Part shown: positions 7,102-15,179 of the stretch, in pieces
Position numbering within the stretch: position 1 is the first letter of the stretch
How the letters are laid out: each line of letters starts with the position of its first letter
The notes under the pieces: generated by a model
Told to the model about the DNA's origin: nothing
The model's database searches: none
The model's input: only the letters and a program-made list of their open reading frames with translations
Made by a program: the position numbers and the translations under genes
Source: Candidatus Paenalcaligenes intestinipullorum
Lineage (GTDB): Bacteria > Pseudomonadota > Gammaproteobacteria > Burkholderiales > Burkholderiaceae_B
DNA length: 21,607 bases
Reading direction: 5' to 3'
Assembly (NCBI GenBank): GCA_019120675.1
Contig: DWUQ01000158.1
Span: 1 to 21,607, forward strand

Positions 7102-8084
7102 GTACCAATCACACACCTTCCAACGAATTAAACGTTGTCTTGGCTCAGCCGCGAGGCTTTTGTGCGGGCGTTGATCGCGCTATCGATATCGTTGAGCGGG
7201 CGCTGGAGTTGCATGGCAAACCCATCTATGTGCGTCACGAGATTGTCCATAACCGCTATGTGGTCGAGGATTTGCGCAACAAAGGTGCAATCTTTATTGC
7301 TCAGCTTGAGGAAGCGCCAGAGGGTGCCATTGTGGTGTTTTCTGCCCATGGTGTCTCGCTAAAGGTACGCGAAGAGGCTGAACAGCGAGGTTTGAAAATC
7401 TTCGATGCCACCTGTCCTCTAGTGACCAAGGTACACGTTGAGGTCTCTCGCATGCGTAAAGCGGGTCGCGAGATCATCATGATTGGCCACAAGGGTCACC
7501 CCGAAGTCGAGGGTACGTTAGGTCAGGCCGATAGCGGTATGTACTTGGTCGAAACCGAAGCCGACGTACAGGCACTACAAGTTGAAAACCCCGATAACTT
7601 AGCTTTTGTGACTCAAACCACCTTGTCGGTGGATGACGCTGGCAAAGTTGCTCAAGCCTTGCGTGATCGTTTCCCAACCATTGTAGAGCCCAAGAAAAGC
7701 GATATCTGCTACGCCACACAAAATCGCCAAGATGCGGTCAAAATTATGGCGCCCCAATGCGATGTGGTGCTGGTGGTCGGCAGTGTCAACAGCTCCAACT
7801 CCAACCGTTTACGTGAAGTCGCCGAGCGCAAAGGTGCACAGGCATACTTATTAGACGATCCGGCAATGATTCAGCCCGAATGGCTCGAAGCCGGGCCACG
7901 GATAGGGGTGACAGCAGGGGCTTCTGCACCCGAAGAGCTTGTGCAACAAGTCATCCGTCGTCTCAAAGAGCTCGGTGCGATTTCTGTTCGCACGCTCGAA
8001 GGGGTCGAAGAAAACGTCGCATTCCCGTTACCGCGCGAACTTTCACGCAAAATTGAGCCTTTGGCCACGACTCAATCAGAATAA
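7098..8084 (+). CDS. ispH: 4-hydroxy-3-methylbut-2-enyl diphosphate reductase
   Basis: Last enzyme of the MEP isoprenoid pathway: reduces HMBPP to IPP and DMAPP using an iron-sulfur cluster in the cytoplasm. The 328-residue protein carries the cluster cysteines: Cys22 in QPRGFCAGVDRA, the cysteine in ATCPLVTKVH, and the cysteine in SDICYATQNRQ. Substrate-site histidines are in HEIVHNRYVV, SAHGVS and GHKGHPEVEGT, the last also holding the proton-relay glutamate, and VGSVNSSNSNRL and TAGASAPE are canonical. The ATG overlaps the slpA stop by four bases. Essential housekeeping gene with nothing unusual. Confidence 0.98.
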   Translation: MSTNHTPSNELNVVLAQPRGFCAGVDRAIDIVERALELHGKPIYVRHEIVHNRYVVEDLRNKGAIFIAQLEEAPEGAIVVFSAHGVSLKVREEAEQRGLKIFDATCPLVTKVHVEVSRMRKAGREIIMIGHKGHPEVEGTLGQADSGMYLVETEADVQALQVENPDNLAFVTQTTLSVDDAGKVAQALRDRFPTIVEPKKSDICYATQNRQDAVKIMAPQCDVVLVVGSVNSSNSNRLREVAERKGAQAYLLDDPAMIQPEWLEAGPRIGVTAGASAPEELVQQVIRRLKELGAISVRTLEGVEENVAFPLPRELSRKIEPLATTQSE

Positions 8085-8176
8085 TCTCTGTGTTTTAGTA
8101 GACCCTGTATTGTATGGGTTAGGTTTTTCTTGTGCCCACATATGGGTTTTTCAAACATAAGGTAATCGCAACGACA

Positions 8177-9043
8177 ATGACAACGATTGGATTTTGTGGT
8201 CTGGGTTTAATGGGCTCACGCATGGCGAGCCGTTTGTTGGCAGCGGGCCATACTCTTCAGGTCTGGAATCGTAGCCCCGACAAGGCCGCACCATTAGTTG
8301 CTAAGGGTGCTACTTTAGCCAAAACACCTGCCGAATTGGCCTCACAGTGCGAGGTCGTGCTCTCGTGTGTCTACGATGCTCAAGCGGTTGAGGAGCTCGT
8401 CTTTGGTCCGAATGGCATTGCGCAGCATAACGGCACAATGAAGGTGTTTGTGGATCATGCTTCCATTTCCCCTAAGGCCACCCAAGCCTTTGCGCAGCGT
8501 TTACAGCACGCTTGCCCGAATAGTTACTGGCTGGATGCGCCCGTATCAGGGGGCACAGGTGGTGCCGAAGCCGGTACCCTAGCGATTATGGTAGGAGGGC
8601 GTGACGAGGACTTACAGCACGTACGCCCCTATCTGGATGCCTATGCTCAGCGTATTACCCTAATGGGGGCCAATGGGGCAGGACAAACCACCAAGCTTTG
8701 CAATCAAACGATTGTGGCCTCCACTATAGCCGTTATTGCTGAGGCCATGCGTTTGGCCACCGACGAAGGGGTGGACGCGAGTTTATTAAATGAGGCCTTA
8801 GCAGGGGGCTGGGCAGATTCCACCTTGCTGCAACTCTTTGTACCGCGCATGAGTGCTTCAGAGGTTCCGGTCACTGCTACCTTAGATACGATGCTCAAAG
8901 ATTTAGACACGGTAGCCGCCTTAGCCCAACTCAATCACACCGCTATGCCAGTGGCGCATGCTGTACAACAGCTTTATCGCTTAGCCTCTAAACATGAGTT
9001 GGGCGATCAAGACGCCTCGCAAATCATTAAAATCCTGGCATAA
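8177..9043 (+). CDS. NAD(P)-dependent beta-hydroxyacid dehydrogenase (GarR/HIBADH family)
   Basis: Cytoplasmic dehydrogenase of the 3-hydroxyisobutyrate/tartronate-semialdehyde reductase superfamily. The Rossmann GxGxxG is G8-L-G-L-M-G13, followed by NRS at 31-33, which favours NADP. The substrate loop DAPVSGG is at 120-126, the catalytic lysine is Lys173 in TTKLCNQ with Asn176, and a KDLDTV segment lies near the C-terminus. The 288-residue length is standard. I use the ATG at 8177, because the longer GTG frame adds 15 residues before the first beta strand; its ribosome site (AAGG, 14 bases upstream) is poorly spaced, so the start is moderately sure. No glyoxylate, glucarate or valine genes are nearby, so the substrate is open. 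Confidence 0.88.
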   Translation: MTTIGFCGLGLMGSRMASRLLAAGHTLQVWNRSPDKAAPLVAKGATLAKTPAELASQCEVVLSCVYDAQAVEELVFGPNGIAQHNGTMKVFVDHASISPKATQAFAQRLQHACPNSYWLDAPVSGGTGGAEAGTLAIMVGGRDEDLQHVRPYLDAYAQRITLMGANGAGQTTKLCNQTIVASTIAVIAEAMRLATDEGVDASLLNEALAGGWADSTLLQLFVPRMSASEVPVTATLDTMLKDLDTVAALAQLNHTAMPVAHAVQQLYRLASKHELGDQDASQIIKILA

Positions 9044-9058
9044 AATCTTACCCTCAGC

Positions 9059-9084
9059 AAGGCGAGCGATAAAACGCGCGCCTT
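9059..9084 (+). terminator. Possible hairpin terminator after the dehydrogenase
   Basis: AAGGCGAGCG (9059-9068) pairs with CGCGCGCCTT (9075-9084) at nine of ten positions around an ATAAAA loop. The following bases (ATTTATATA) are AT-rich but not a true T run, so termination may be partial and DUF945 may be read through. Confidence 0.5.
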
Positions 9085-9109
9085 ATTTATATACTAGATA
9101 AAGGTCATC

Positions 9110-10567
9110 ATGAAGAAAAAAATAGTTATAGGTGCCGTAGTCGTGGTAGCGGGATACCTAGGGGCGACTTGGTATACCGGTCAACAAACACAAAAGTATT
9201 TAACCGATAAAGTTGCTGAGGCCAATGCTCAATTACGTGATGAGCTTGATCCAGATGTGCAAGTTGAAATGAGTATTCAGGATTACCAACGACACTTTTT
9301 TAATAGTGATGTACGGTATGCCTTTAAAGTAAACATTGATGGTGAGCCTTTTGAATTTGAGATTCAAGACCAGCTCTATCATGGACCTTTTCCATATAAA
9401 GCGGTGGCCAAAGGTCATTTAGCACCCCTTTTAGCTTATTCCGAATCTCAGCTGGTGGAAACCCTCGACACGGCCTTTTTGTTTGGACTAGCAGAGCCTG
9501 CTCTGCCGTTAACGGCAGACAGCCGCGTGAGTTACGGGGGTAAGTGGGACAGCGAGCTGCATTTTGCAGACATCGTTATGAACGATATTGATGTCGTGCG
9601 TATCGAAGGCGTTACCACCAAATTAGCTGGTACAAAGAACATCAAAGACCTCAAAGCCGATGTGGGAATTAAGCGCGTGGAGTTTGTGTCCGTCCAAGAG
9701 GGCGTAAATTTTAGCTTGCACGACTTTGCCACACAGATCACCAGCACGCCAAATGACGAAGGCGTAGTAGACCAGCAGTACAGTGTGTCGCTAGGGGACA
9801 TGAGCATCGGCTATGACGTGGGTATTTTCCCAGTTATGTTTGGTCTCGTGGGCCTAAAGGTCGAGGGTAAAGATCGTTTAGAAGGGGACCTCATTAGTGG
9901 AGGCTCCACGACTACGGTCGATTCAATTTTAGTGCTTAAGGAAAACCTCGGACAGTTTGAGCAAACGGTTTCGTATGAGCGGATTAATCAAAAAGCCCTC
10001 ACGAGCTTGGCTCAGCTTGGTAGTGACGACAGCATGGATGGCTTAGCCGAAGAGCAGGAGTTGGAGGCACTGGGAGCCCAAATCTTACAAGCCCAGCCTG
10101 AGTTTTCATTAAAGCCCATGCGCTTTTCAAATGCAGGGGGCGAATTACGTTTGGACTTGCATACCGCACTTAAAAGTGCTTCCGCAGACGCCAAAGACCG
10201 ATGGGCAGAATACCTCCGTCAATTCAACACCGAATTGGTTTTATCACGTGGTTTTGCTGAGCATCTGATTAATTCCAACGCGATACCGCCCTTTATGCGC
10301 GACGATCTTATGCGTAATTTTGATCTTGCCTTACAGCCATGGGTAGAAAAAGGCTTGTTAAGCTTTACTGAAAACACGTATCGCTTTAAAGCGGATTTTA
10401 ATGAAGATGATCAAACGTTGCGTATCAATGGTGCCAACTATAGTGTGCAAGAAGTTGAAGCGTTGATGAATGCCGATCATGGGCGTCAGACAAATCAAGG
10501 CGTAGAGCTTGAAGAGCAATACGACAGCATTCAAGAAGAGGATATAGAGGCTGTTCCTAGCCTATAA
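9110..10567 (+). CDS. YdgA-family (DUF945) protein
   Basis: A 485-residue envelope protein resembling the YdgA/DUF945 family, whose function is unknown. A short basic start and a hydrophobic segment at about 5-20 form a single signal anchor. The typical GYLGATWYTGQQTQKYL follows, then a long mostly beta-rich extracytoplasmic region with no cysteine cluster or catalytic motif that I recognise. The C-terminus is acidic (EEQYDSIQEEDIEAVPSL). The ATG is preceded by AAGG five bases upstream. It converges on maf. Family assignment rests on the N-terminal pattern, overall length and composition. Confidence 0.78.
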   Translation: MKKKIVIGAVVVVAGYLGATWYTGQQTQKYLTDKVAEANAQLRDELDPDVQVEMSIQDYQRHFFNSDVRYAFKVNIDGEPFEFEIQDQLYHGPFPYKAVAKGHLAPLLAYSESQLVETLDTAFLFGLAEPALPLTADSRVSYGGKWDSELHFADIVMNDIDVVRIEGVTTKLAGTKNIKDLKADVGIKRVEFVSVQEGVNFSLHDFATQITSTPNDEGVVDQQYSVSLGDMSIGYDVGIFPVMFGLVGLKVEGKDRLEGDLISGGSTTTVDSILVLKENLGQFEQTVSYERINQKALTSLAQLGSDDSMDGLAEEQELEALGAQILQAQPEFSLKPMRFSNAGGELRLDLHTALKSASADAKDRWAEYLRQFNTELVLSRGFAEHLINSNAIPPFMRDDLMRNFDLALQPWVEKGLLSFTENTYRFKADFNEDDQTLRINGANYSVQEVEALMNADHGRQTNQGVELEEQYDSIQEEDIEAVPSL

Positions 10568-10618
10568 AGTGTTTGTCGCACTATGGTTTTTTGCTCTTAC
10601 CGAGTCGCTGAACCTTGA

Positions 10619-10648
10619 CGAGCGAAGCCAGTATGCTGGATCAGCTCG
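10619..10648. repeat. Interrupted inverted repeat between DUF945 and maf
   Basis: CGAGC (10619-10623) pairs with GCTCG (10644-10648), and inside them CCAG (10628-10631) pairs with CTGG (10636-10639) around a TATG loop, separated by a 4x4 internal loop. It sits between convergent stop codons but has no T run on either side, so a terminator call is weak. Confidence 0.3.
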
Positions 10649-10657
10649 TAGAGGTGT

Positions 10658-11275
10658 TTAAGTTTGAGGATACAGTTGCGTTAACAATGTATAGGTCTCA
10701 TGTAGGGGCAATCCCATAACCCCACTATAACTACCCTCTAAATGCCGTACAAAGGCAGCAGCGGGACCTTGAATGCCATAGGCACCCGCTTTGCCTTGAT
10801 AATCGCCTGTTCGACAGTAGGTTTGAATTTCGTGCTGACTTAGCGAGGCAAAGGTCACAAGACTCGTGCTCAAAACGTGGTGGTATTGCCCTTCAAGTAC
10901 GATCACCACAGCGGTATGCACCCGTTGGGTATGGCCCGATAACTGGCTAAGCATTGCTACGGCTTCTGCCTCGGTTGCGGCTTTACCGAAGACTTGATGA
11001 TTCAGTTCAACCGTTGTGTCCGCACACAAGATGGCTTGCTGCGGCGCTAAGGATTGATGCTGTGTTAAATGCGAAAAAGCGTGTTGGGCTTTTTCATAGG
11101 CCGTACGCTGTACATAGTCTAGGGGGCTTTCGTTAGCAAGCTGTGGCTCATCCTCGCCCTCGGGCGTGGGGATGGCCACCACGTGATGCCAGACGCCAAG
11201 CTGCTCTAGGAGCTCTTGGCGTCGTGGGCTGGCCGAAGCCAGCAGTAAAGGGTGTGGCAACTGCAATAACGCCAT
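10658..11275 (-). CDS. maf: Maf-family nucleoside triphosphate pyrophosphatase, YhdE-like
   Basis: Hydrolyses non-canonical or surplus nucleoside triphosphates to monophosphates. The 205-residue protein has the N-terminal LLASASPRRQELL (LASASPRR at 12-19), the catalytic aspartate Asp86 in CADTTVE, and the GKAGAYGIQG segment at 161-170. That last segment is of the YhdE (dTTP/UTP) type rather than the YceF type. The ATG lies five bases after the pyk stop on the same strand with no clear ribosome site, so it is probably translated by coupling to pyk. It is the last gene of the minus-strand operon; the usual next neighbour, ribonuclease G, is not here. Confidence 0.95.
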   Translation of the reverse strand: MALLQLPHPLLLASASPRRQELLEQLGVWHHVVAIPTPEGEDEPQLANESPLDYVQRTAYEKAQHAFSHLTQHQSLAPQQAILCADTTVELNHQVFGKAATEAEAVAMLSQLSGHTQRVHTAVVIVLEGQYHHVLSTSLVTFASLSQHEIQTYCRTGDYQGKAGAYGIQGPAAAFVRHLEGSYSGVMGLPLHETYTLLTQLYPQT

Positions 11276-11280
11276 ATGCG

Positions 11281-12723
11281 TTAGCCACCCACTTTTAGGA
11301 TTTTCATGCCGTTGGTGCCGCCGCTGTCACTAAAGAATTCCCCTTTAGTGAGGATAATCCAGTCGCCATCTTTCACCACCTTTTCTTGTTTGAGTAACGC
11401 GATGGCCGCATTACTGACTTCGTTGTAGGGGAGGGCGGCGGCATCAAAAGGCATACTGTACACACCACGGAACATGGCTGCTCGGTTCTGAGTATGGGTA
11501 TGGCGCGTAAAGCAAAAGATCGGTACGCCAGAACGAATCCGCGACATGATTAAGGGGGTGCGGCCACTTTCCGTCAGGCTAATAATGGCTTTGATGCCAG
11601 GAAAGTGATTGGCAGCATACATGGCCGACAAGGCAATGGTGTCGTCGCAGCGGTCAAAGCGTTCCCATAAACGATGCTGAGATTTAATGCTGACAGGCTC
11701 CTGCTCTGCACCCACACAAATACGCGCCATCGCGGTAACCGCCTCGATCGGAAACTGCCCCGCTGCGCTTTCAGCGGAAAGCATGACGGCATCGGTATAA
11801 TCCAGCACGGCGTTGGCGACATCGGATACTTCTGCTCGTGTGGGAATTGGGCTGGAAATCATAGACTCCATCATTTGCGTGGCGGTAATGACGACTTTAT
11901 TTAAGGTGCGTGCATGTTGGATAATGCGTTTTTGAATGCCCACCAAACGTGCATCACCAATTTCCACACCTAGGTCGCCGCGGGCCACCATGACCCCATC
12001 GCTGGCGGCGATAATATTGTCCAACGCCTCGTCATCCGCCACTGCCTCAGCGCGTTCGATTTTGGCAATCACCCAAGCTTGGCTGCCTGCTGCTTGAATG
12101 CGCTGACGGGCTTCTTCCATGTCGCTACCATAACGTGGAAAAGACACCGCGACATAGTCCACATCCAGTTCCGCAGCGAGTTTGATGTCTTCGTAGTCTT
12201 TTTCCGTTAGGCTGGGCGCAGAAATCCCCCCGCCACGACGATTCACGCCTTTATGGTCCGACAACTCACCACCAGCCATCACCGTGGTGTAAACCGACTC
12301 GTTTTCAACTTTATCCACCTGCAGGATGATCTTGCCATCGTCCAGCAACAGCTCATCACCGGGCCCGCAATCGTGTACGAGGGGGGGGTAATCGATCCCG
12401 ACTATGGTGTGGTTGCCTTCATCGGCGGGGTGGTTGTTGGACAGCACAAAAGTCTGCCCAACTTCTAAGTGCACCCGTTTGTTGGTGAAGCGCGCGATGC
12501 GAATTTTTGGCCCTTGCAAATCGCCCATCAAGGCCACATAGCGGTGATGCTTGGCGGCTAATTCGCGTACCAGCTTCGCTTTGCTGCGATGATCGTCTGC
12601 GCTACCGTGCGAGAAGTTGAGCCGTGCCACATCCATACCTGCCAAAATAAGCTTTTCAATAACCTCGGCGCTTTCAGAAGCAGGGCCTAAGGTGGCGACG
12701 ATTTTTGTTCGACGTTTGGACAC
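11281..12723 (-). CDS. pyk: Pyruvate kinase
   Basis: Converts phosphoenolpyruvate and ADP to pyruvate and ATP, the last step of glycolysis. From the GTG at 12723 it is 480 residues, the usual bacterial length. Visible are KRRTKIVATLGPAS at the start, the MDVARLNFSHG substrate-site segment, DLQGPKIRI, the active-site lysine in AKIERAEAV, the metal site in MVARGDLGVEI, the signature ITATQMMESM, and the C-terminal allosteric domain ending in GGTNGMKILKV. The longer frame from 12774 would overlap rlmH by 40 bases; the GTG has AGGAG eight bases upstream and leaves an 11-base gap. Its placement between rlmH and maf is unusual. A run of eight C occurs in the coding strand (12381-12388). Confidence 0.97.
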   Translation of the reverse strand: MSKRRTKIVATLGPASESAEVIEKLILAGMDVARLNFSHGSADDHRSKAKLVRELAAKHHRYVALMGDLQGPKIRIARFTNKRVHLEVGQTFVLSNNHPADEGNHTIVGIDYPPLVHDCGPGDELLLDDGKIILQVDKVENESVYTTVMAGGELSDHKGVNRRGGGISAPSLTEKDYEDIKLAAELDVDYVAVSFPRYGSDMEEARQRIQAAGSQAWVIAKIERAEAVADDEALDNIIAASDGVMVARGDLGVEIGDARLVGIQKRIIQHARTLNKVVITATQMMESMISSPIPTRAEVSDVANAVLDYTDAVMLSAESAAGQFPIEAVTAMARICVGAEQEPVSIKSQHRLWERFDRCDDTIALSAMYAANHFPGIKAIISLTESGRTPLIMSRIRSGVPIFCFTRHTHTQNRAAMFRGVYSMPFDAAALPYNEVSNAAIALLKQEKVVKDGDWIILTKGEFFSDSGGTNGMKILKVGG

Positions 12724-12731
12724 GTTGTGTT

Positions 12732-12736
12732 CTCCT
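12732..12736 (-). promoter_or_regulatory. Shine-Dalgarno AGGAG that sets the pyk GTG start
   Basis: AGGAG on the minus strand lies eight bases before the GTG at 12723 and overlaps the stop codon region of rlmH, so translation of the two genes is probably coupled. It rules against the longer frame beginning 17 codons upstream. Confidence 0.8.
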
Positions 12737-13205
12737 AGCTGCGATGATAAGGGTGACCCACTAATAGGGACCACACACGATACAACTGTTCAATTAAAAC
12801 AATGCGCACCATAGGGTGCGGCAACGTTAAAGATGATAAACGGATTTTTTCTTGGGCCTGCGCTTTAAGTGCGGCATCTAAACCGTCGGGGCCTCCAATC
12901 ACAATGGCCACATCGGAGGTGTGTTCACGCCAATGCACTAAGCGGTCCTTAAGCTGGGTGGTGCGCAAATCTTTGCCGTGCTCGTCCAGAATCACCAGCC
13001 AACACCGTTCGGGCAAAGCGGCAGTAATACGCTGGGCTTCGGCCTGCATCATTTGCTCAACTGTTTTCCCCGTGGTTCGCGCTTCAGGGCGCACTTCTTT
13101 AAGGTGGACGCTGTATTCAGCAGGCAAACGTTGAGCATAGTCTTGCCATGCTTGGCTGACCCATTTAGGCATTTTGGTGCCCACGGCAATGATGTGAAGA
13201 TTCAT
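12735..13205 (-). CDS. rlmH: 23S rRNA pseudouridine-1915 N3-methyltransferase
   Basis: SPOUT methyltransferase that methylates pseudouridine 1915 in helix 69 of 23S rRNA, acting on assembled 70S ribosomes. The length of 156 residues is exact for the family. The start MNLHIIAVGTKMPKWV, the SAM-binding VIGGPDG (GGPDG at 104-108) and the knotted C-terminus SLTLPHPMVRIVLIEQLYR are visible. The protein ends HPYHRS, where most homologues end HPYHR plus one residue. It lies 35 bases after rsfS and 11 before pyk on the same strand. No strong ribosome binding site is seen. Confidence 0.97.
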   Translation of the reverse strand: MNLHIIAVGTKMPKWVSQAWQDYAQRLPAEYSVHLKEVRPEARTTGKTVEQMMQAEAQRITAALPERCWLVILDEHGKDLRTTQLKDRLVHWREHTSDVAIVIGGPDGLDAALKAQAQEKIRLSSLTLPHPMVRIVLIEQLYRVWSLLVGHPYHRS

Positions 13206-13240
13206 AGCATGACGACTAAAAGCATTTGGCAGGGCTCACC

Positions 13241-13642
13241 TTAGTCGAGCTCTTCATCATGCTGAAAGCTTTCCCCGATGCTGGGTAGCTTTGATTCGGG
13301 TAACAGCTCAACCTCTACGGGTTTATCGCCCCAAATTTCTTCGAGGTTGTAATAGGTGCGAATGGCCGGCTGCATGCAGTGCACCACAATATCGCCTAAA
13401 TCGATAAGTACCCATTCGCCCGTGTCGCCACCCTCAAAGGCCAAAATATCGATGCCTTGTTTTTTGGCTTTTTCAATCACATTGTTGGCGAGTGCGCGTG
13501 TTTGGCGATTTGAGCTACCGCTGGCAATAATCACACGGTCAAATAAACCGGTCAGGTGAGTGGTATCAAAGACTTGAATGTCACGCGCTTTGACGTCCTC
13601 AAGAGCGTCAATGACTAAACGCTGAAAATTTTCAATTTGCAT
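13241..13642 (-). CDS. rsfS: Ribosomal silencing factor RsfS
   Basis: Binds uL14 on the 50S subunit and blocks subunit joining when nutrients are low. The 133-residue protein has the Iojap-like domain: DALEDVKARDIQVFDT, DRVIIASGSSNRQTRALA, GEWVLIDLGDIVVHCM and YYNLEEIWGD, followed by an acidic tail (QHDEELD). It lies six bases after the nadD stop, the classic nadD-rsfS-rlmH order. No canonical Shine-Dalgarno is visible, so translation may be coupled to nadD. Confidence 0.97.
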   Translation of the reverse strand: MQIENFQRLVIDALEDVKARDIQVFDTTHLTGLFDRVIIASGSSNRQTRALANNVIEKAKKQGIDILAFEGGDTGEWVLIDLGDIVVHCMQPAIRTYYNLEEIWGDKPVEVELLPESKLPSIGESFQHDEELD

Positions 13643-13648
13643 AGATTT

Positions 13649-14266
13649 TTAAAAGTTAGATGCGCGCGAAACCTCATACAGTTCATGCGCTTGAATATAT
13701 TGAAACACGGCTGGGTCGAGCATACCAGTCGTACTACGGCCTTGTTGTAAACATTGCCGTATTTCCGTTGCGGAAATCGTGGAGGGTGTAAAGCTTAAAT
13801 AGTGCAGGCGTCGATGGGTAGTCTCTAGCATACGTTGCATGGCCTCAGGGGGGGCGAGGTTTGGCGTACCGGGCCGAGCGGCAACCGCTAGCTCTACTTG
13901 TTCCAGTATCTGTTGCCACCCTCGCCAGCTACAAAAGTTATGTAACTGATCGGCGCCTAAAATCCAAAAATAACGTGGTCCTGTAGGCAAAGCTAACAGC
14001 GTTTCCAGCGTATAGGTGGGGCCACTACGCTCTAGCTCAATAGGATTAACCATTAGGCTAGGGTAGGGCGCACACGCTACCTTCAACATGGCTAGACGGT
14101 GCGATGCATCGGCTTTAAGCGGTGCTCGTTGCCACGGGTCGCCAGCAGGGATTAACTGCACCTGATCCAAGTGCAGCTGCTCCAAAGCACAATTGGCTAA
14201 GGCAGTATGGGCAAGATGGACTGGGTCAAAACTGCCCCCCAATAGGCCTATGTGTGGTTGAGCCAT
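13649..14266 (-). CDS. nadD: Nicotinate-nucleotide adenylyltransferase
   Basis: Adenylates nicotinate mononucleotide to deamido-NAD in NAD synthesis. The 205-residue protein opens with the nucleotidyltransferase motif GGSFDPVHLAH (10-20), has the FWILGADQLHNFCSW segment, and carries the C-terminal STISATEIR motif that binds ATP phosphates. Its ATG lies within the end of hemF, overlapping by 19 bases with no clear ribosome site, which points to translational coupling. RsfS follows six bases downstream. Confidence 0.97.
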   Translation of the reverse strand: MAQPHIGLLGGSFDPVHLAHTALANCALEQLHLDQVQLIPAGDPWQRAPLKADASHRLAMLKVACAPYPSLMVNPIELERSGPTYTLETLLALPTGPRYFWILGADQLHNFCSWRGWQQILEQVELAVAARPGTPNLAPPEAMQRMLETTHRRLHYLSFTPSTISATEIRQCLQQGRSTTGMLDPAVFQYIQAHELYEVSRASNF

Positions 14267-15162
14267 TCGCGCGGACGTAAAAAATCACTGAGTTGTGCTT
14301 CGGGGCTACCCGCTTCGGGTGTCCACTGATAGCGCCATCTTACGATAGGAGGCAGCGAAAGTAGGATGGATTCGGTCCGTCCTCCCGACTGCAGCCCAAA
14401 CAGTGTCCCACGATCAAACACCAAGTTAAACTCTACATAACGGCCACGACGATAAGCTTGGAAGTCGCGCTCTCGCTCGCCATAACGATGATGACGGCGG
14501 GCTTCAACAATGGGAAGATACGCTTTAGTAAAATGGTCGCCTACAGAGCGCACTAAGGCAAAGCAGGTGTCAAAGCCTTCGGCATTTAAGTCATCAAAAA
14601 ATATGCCACCAATACCACGATTTTCATCGCGGTGCTTAAGGTAAAAATACTCGTCACACCACTGCTTAAATGCGGGGTATTTGTCGTCGCCAAACGGTGC
14701 CAGAGCGTGAGCACAGTGTTGGTGAAAATGGATAGCGTCCTCTTCGAAGCCATAATAAGGCGTTAAATCCATACCGCCACCAAACCAAAAAATGCGCTCT
14801 TCTTGGTCATGACGGGCTTCAGCAATAAAGAGCCGCACATTCATATGCGTAGTCGGAATATAGGGATTGCGAGGGTGTAACACTAAGGAGACCCCCATGG
14901 CCTCCCAAGGACGGCCGGCCAGCTCGGGGCGTCGAGCGGTGGCGCTAGGCGGTAAGTTTAATCCCTTTACATGACTAAAGAGCACCGCCCCACGTTCAAA
15001 AAGCTTGCCCTCTTCGATATAACGAGAAATCCCACCACCGCCTTGTTCGCGTACCCATTCATCGGTCTCAAAGGATTGGCCATCCGCTAACTCAAGCTGA
15101 TGAACAATGCGTTGCTGTAAATCCAAAAAGTAATCGCGCACGGCGTCGAGGGAGGTACTCAT
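14248..15162 (-). CDS. hemF: Oxygen-dependent coproporphyrinogen III oxidase
   Basis: Aerobic decarboxylation of coproporphyrinogen III to protoporphyrinogen IX in heme synthesis, a cytoplasmic homodimer. The 304-residue protein shows the family blocks SLVLHPRNPYIPTTHMNVR (92-110, with His96 and His106), FWFGGGMDLTPYYGFEEDA (from 125), GIGGIFFDDLN (183-193) and VFDRGTLFGLQSGGRTESI near the C-terminus. It lies 17 bases after purD and overlaps nadD by 19. No Shine-Dalgarno is evident. Its presence indicates an organism able to make heme with oxygen; no anaerobic hemN is in the window. Confidence 0.98.
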   Translation of the reverse strand: MSTSLDAVRDYFLDLQQRIVHQLELADGQSFETDEWVREQGGGGISRYIEEGKLFERGAVLFSHVKGLNLPPSATARRPELAGRPWEAMGVSLVLHPRNPYIPTTHMNVRLFIAEARHDQEERIFWFGGGMDLTPYYGFEEDAIHFHQHCAHALAPFGDDKYPAFKQWCDEYFYLKHRDENRGIGGIFFDDLNAEGFDTCFALVRSVGDHFTKAYLPIVEARRHHRYGERERDFQAYRRGRYVEFNLVFDRGTLFGLQSGGRTESILLSLPPIVRWRYQWTPEAGSPEAQLSDFLRPREWLNHT

Positions 15163-15179
15163 AAGCTTAAAATAAAGGG

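Noticed and set aside
8134..8151. CCCA-CATA-TGGG hairpin followed by five T after ispH
   Set aside because: A stem of four or five pairs is too weak to call a terminator.
10568..10592. Terminator after DUF945 (AGTG/CACT then T6)
   Set aside because: The stem is only four pairs with a seven-base loop, and the T run begins four bases after the stem.
12724..12774. Longer ATG start for pyruvate kinase
   Set aside because: It would overlap rlmH by 40 bases and add a non-conserved 17-residue leader; the GTG at 12723 has AGGAG eight bases upstream.
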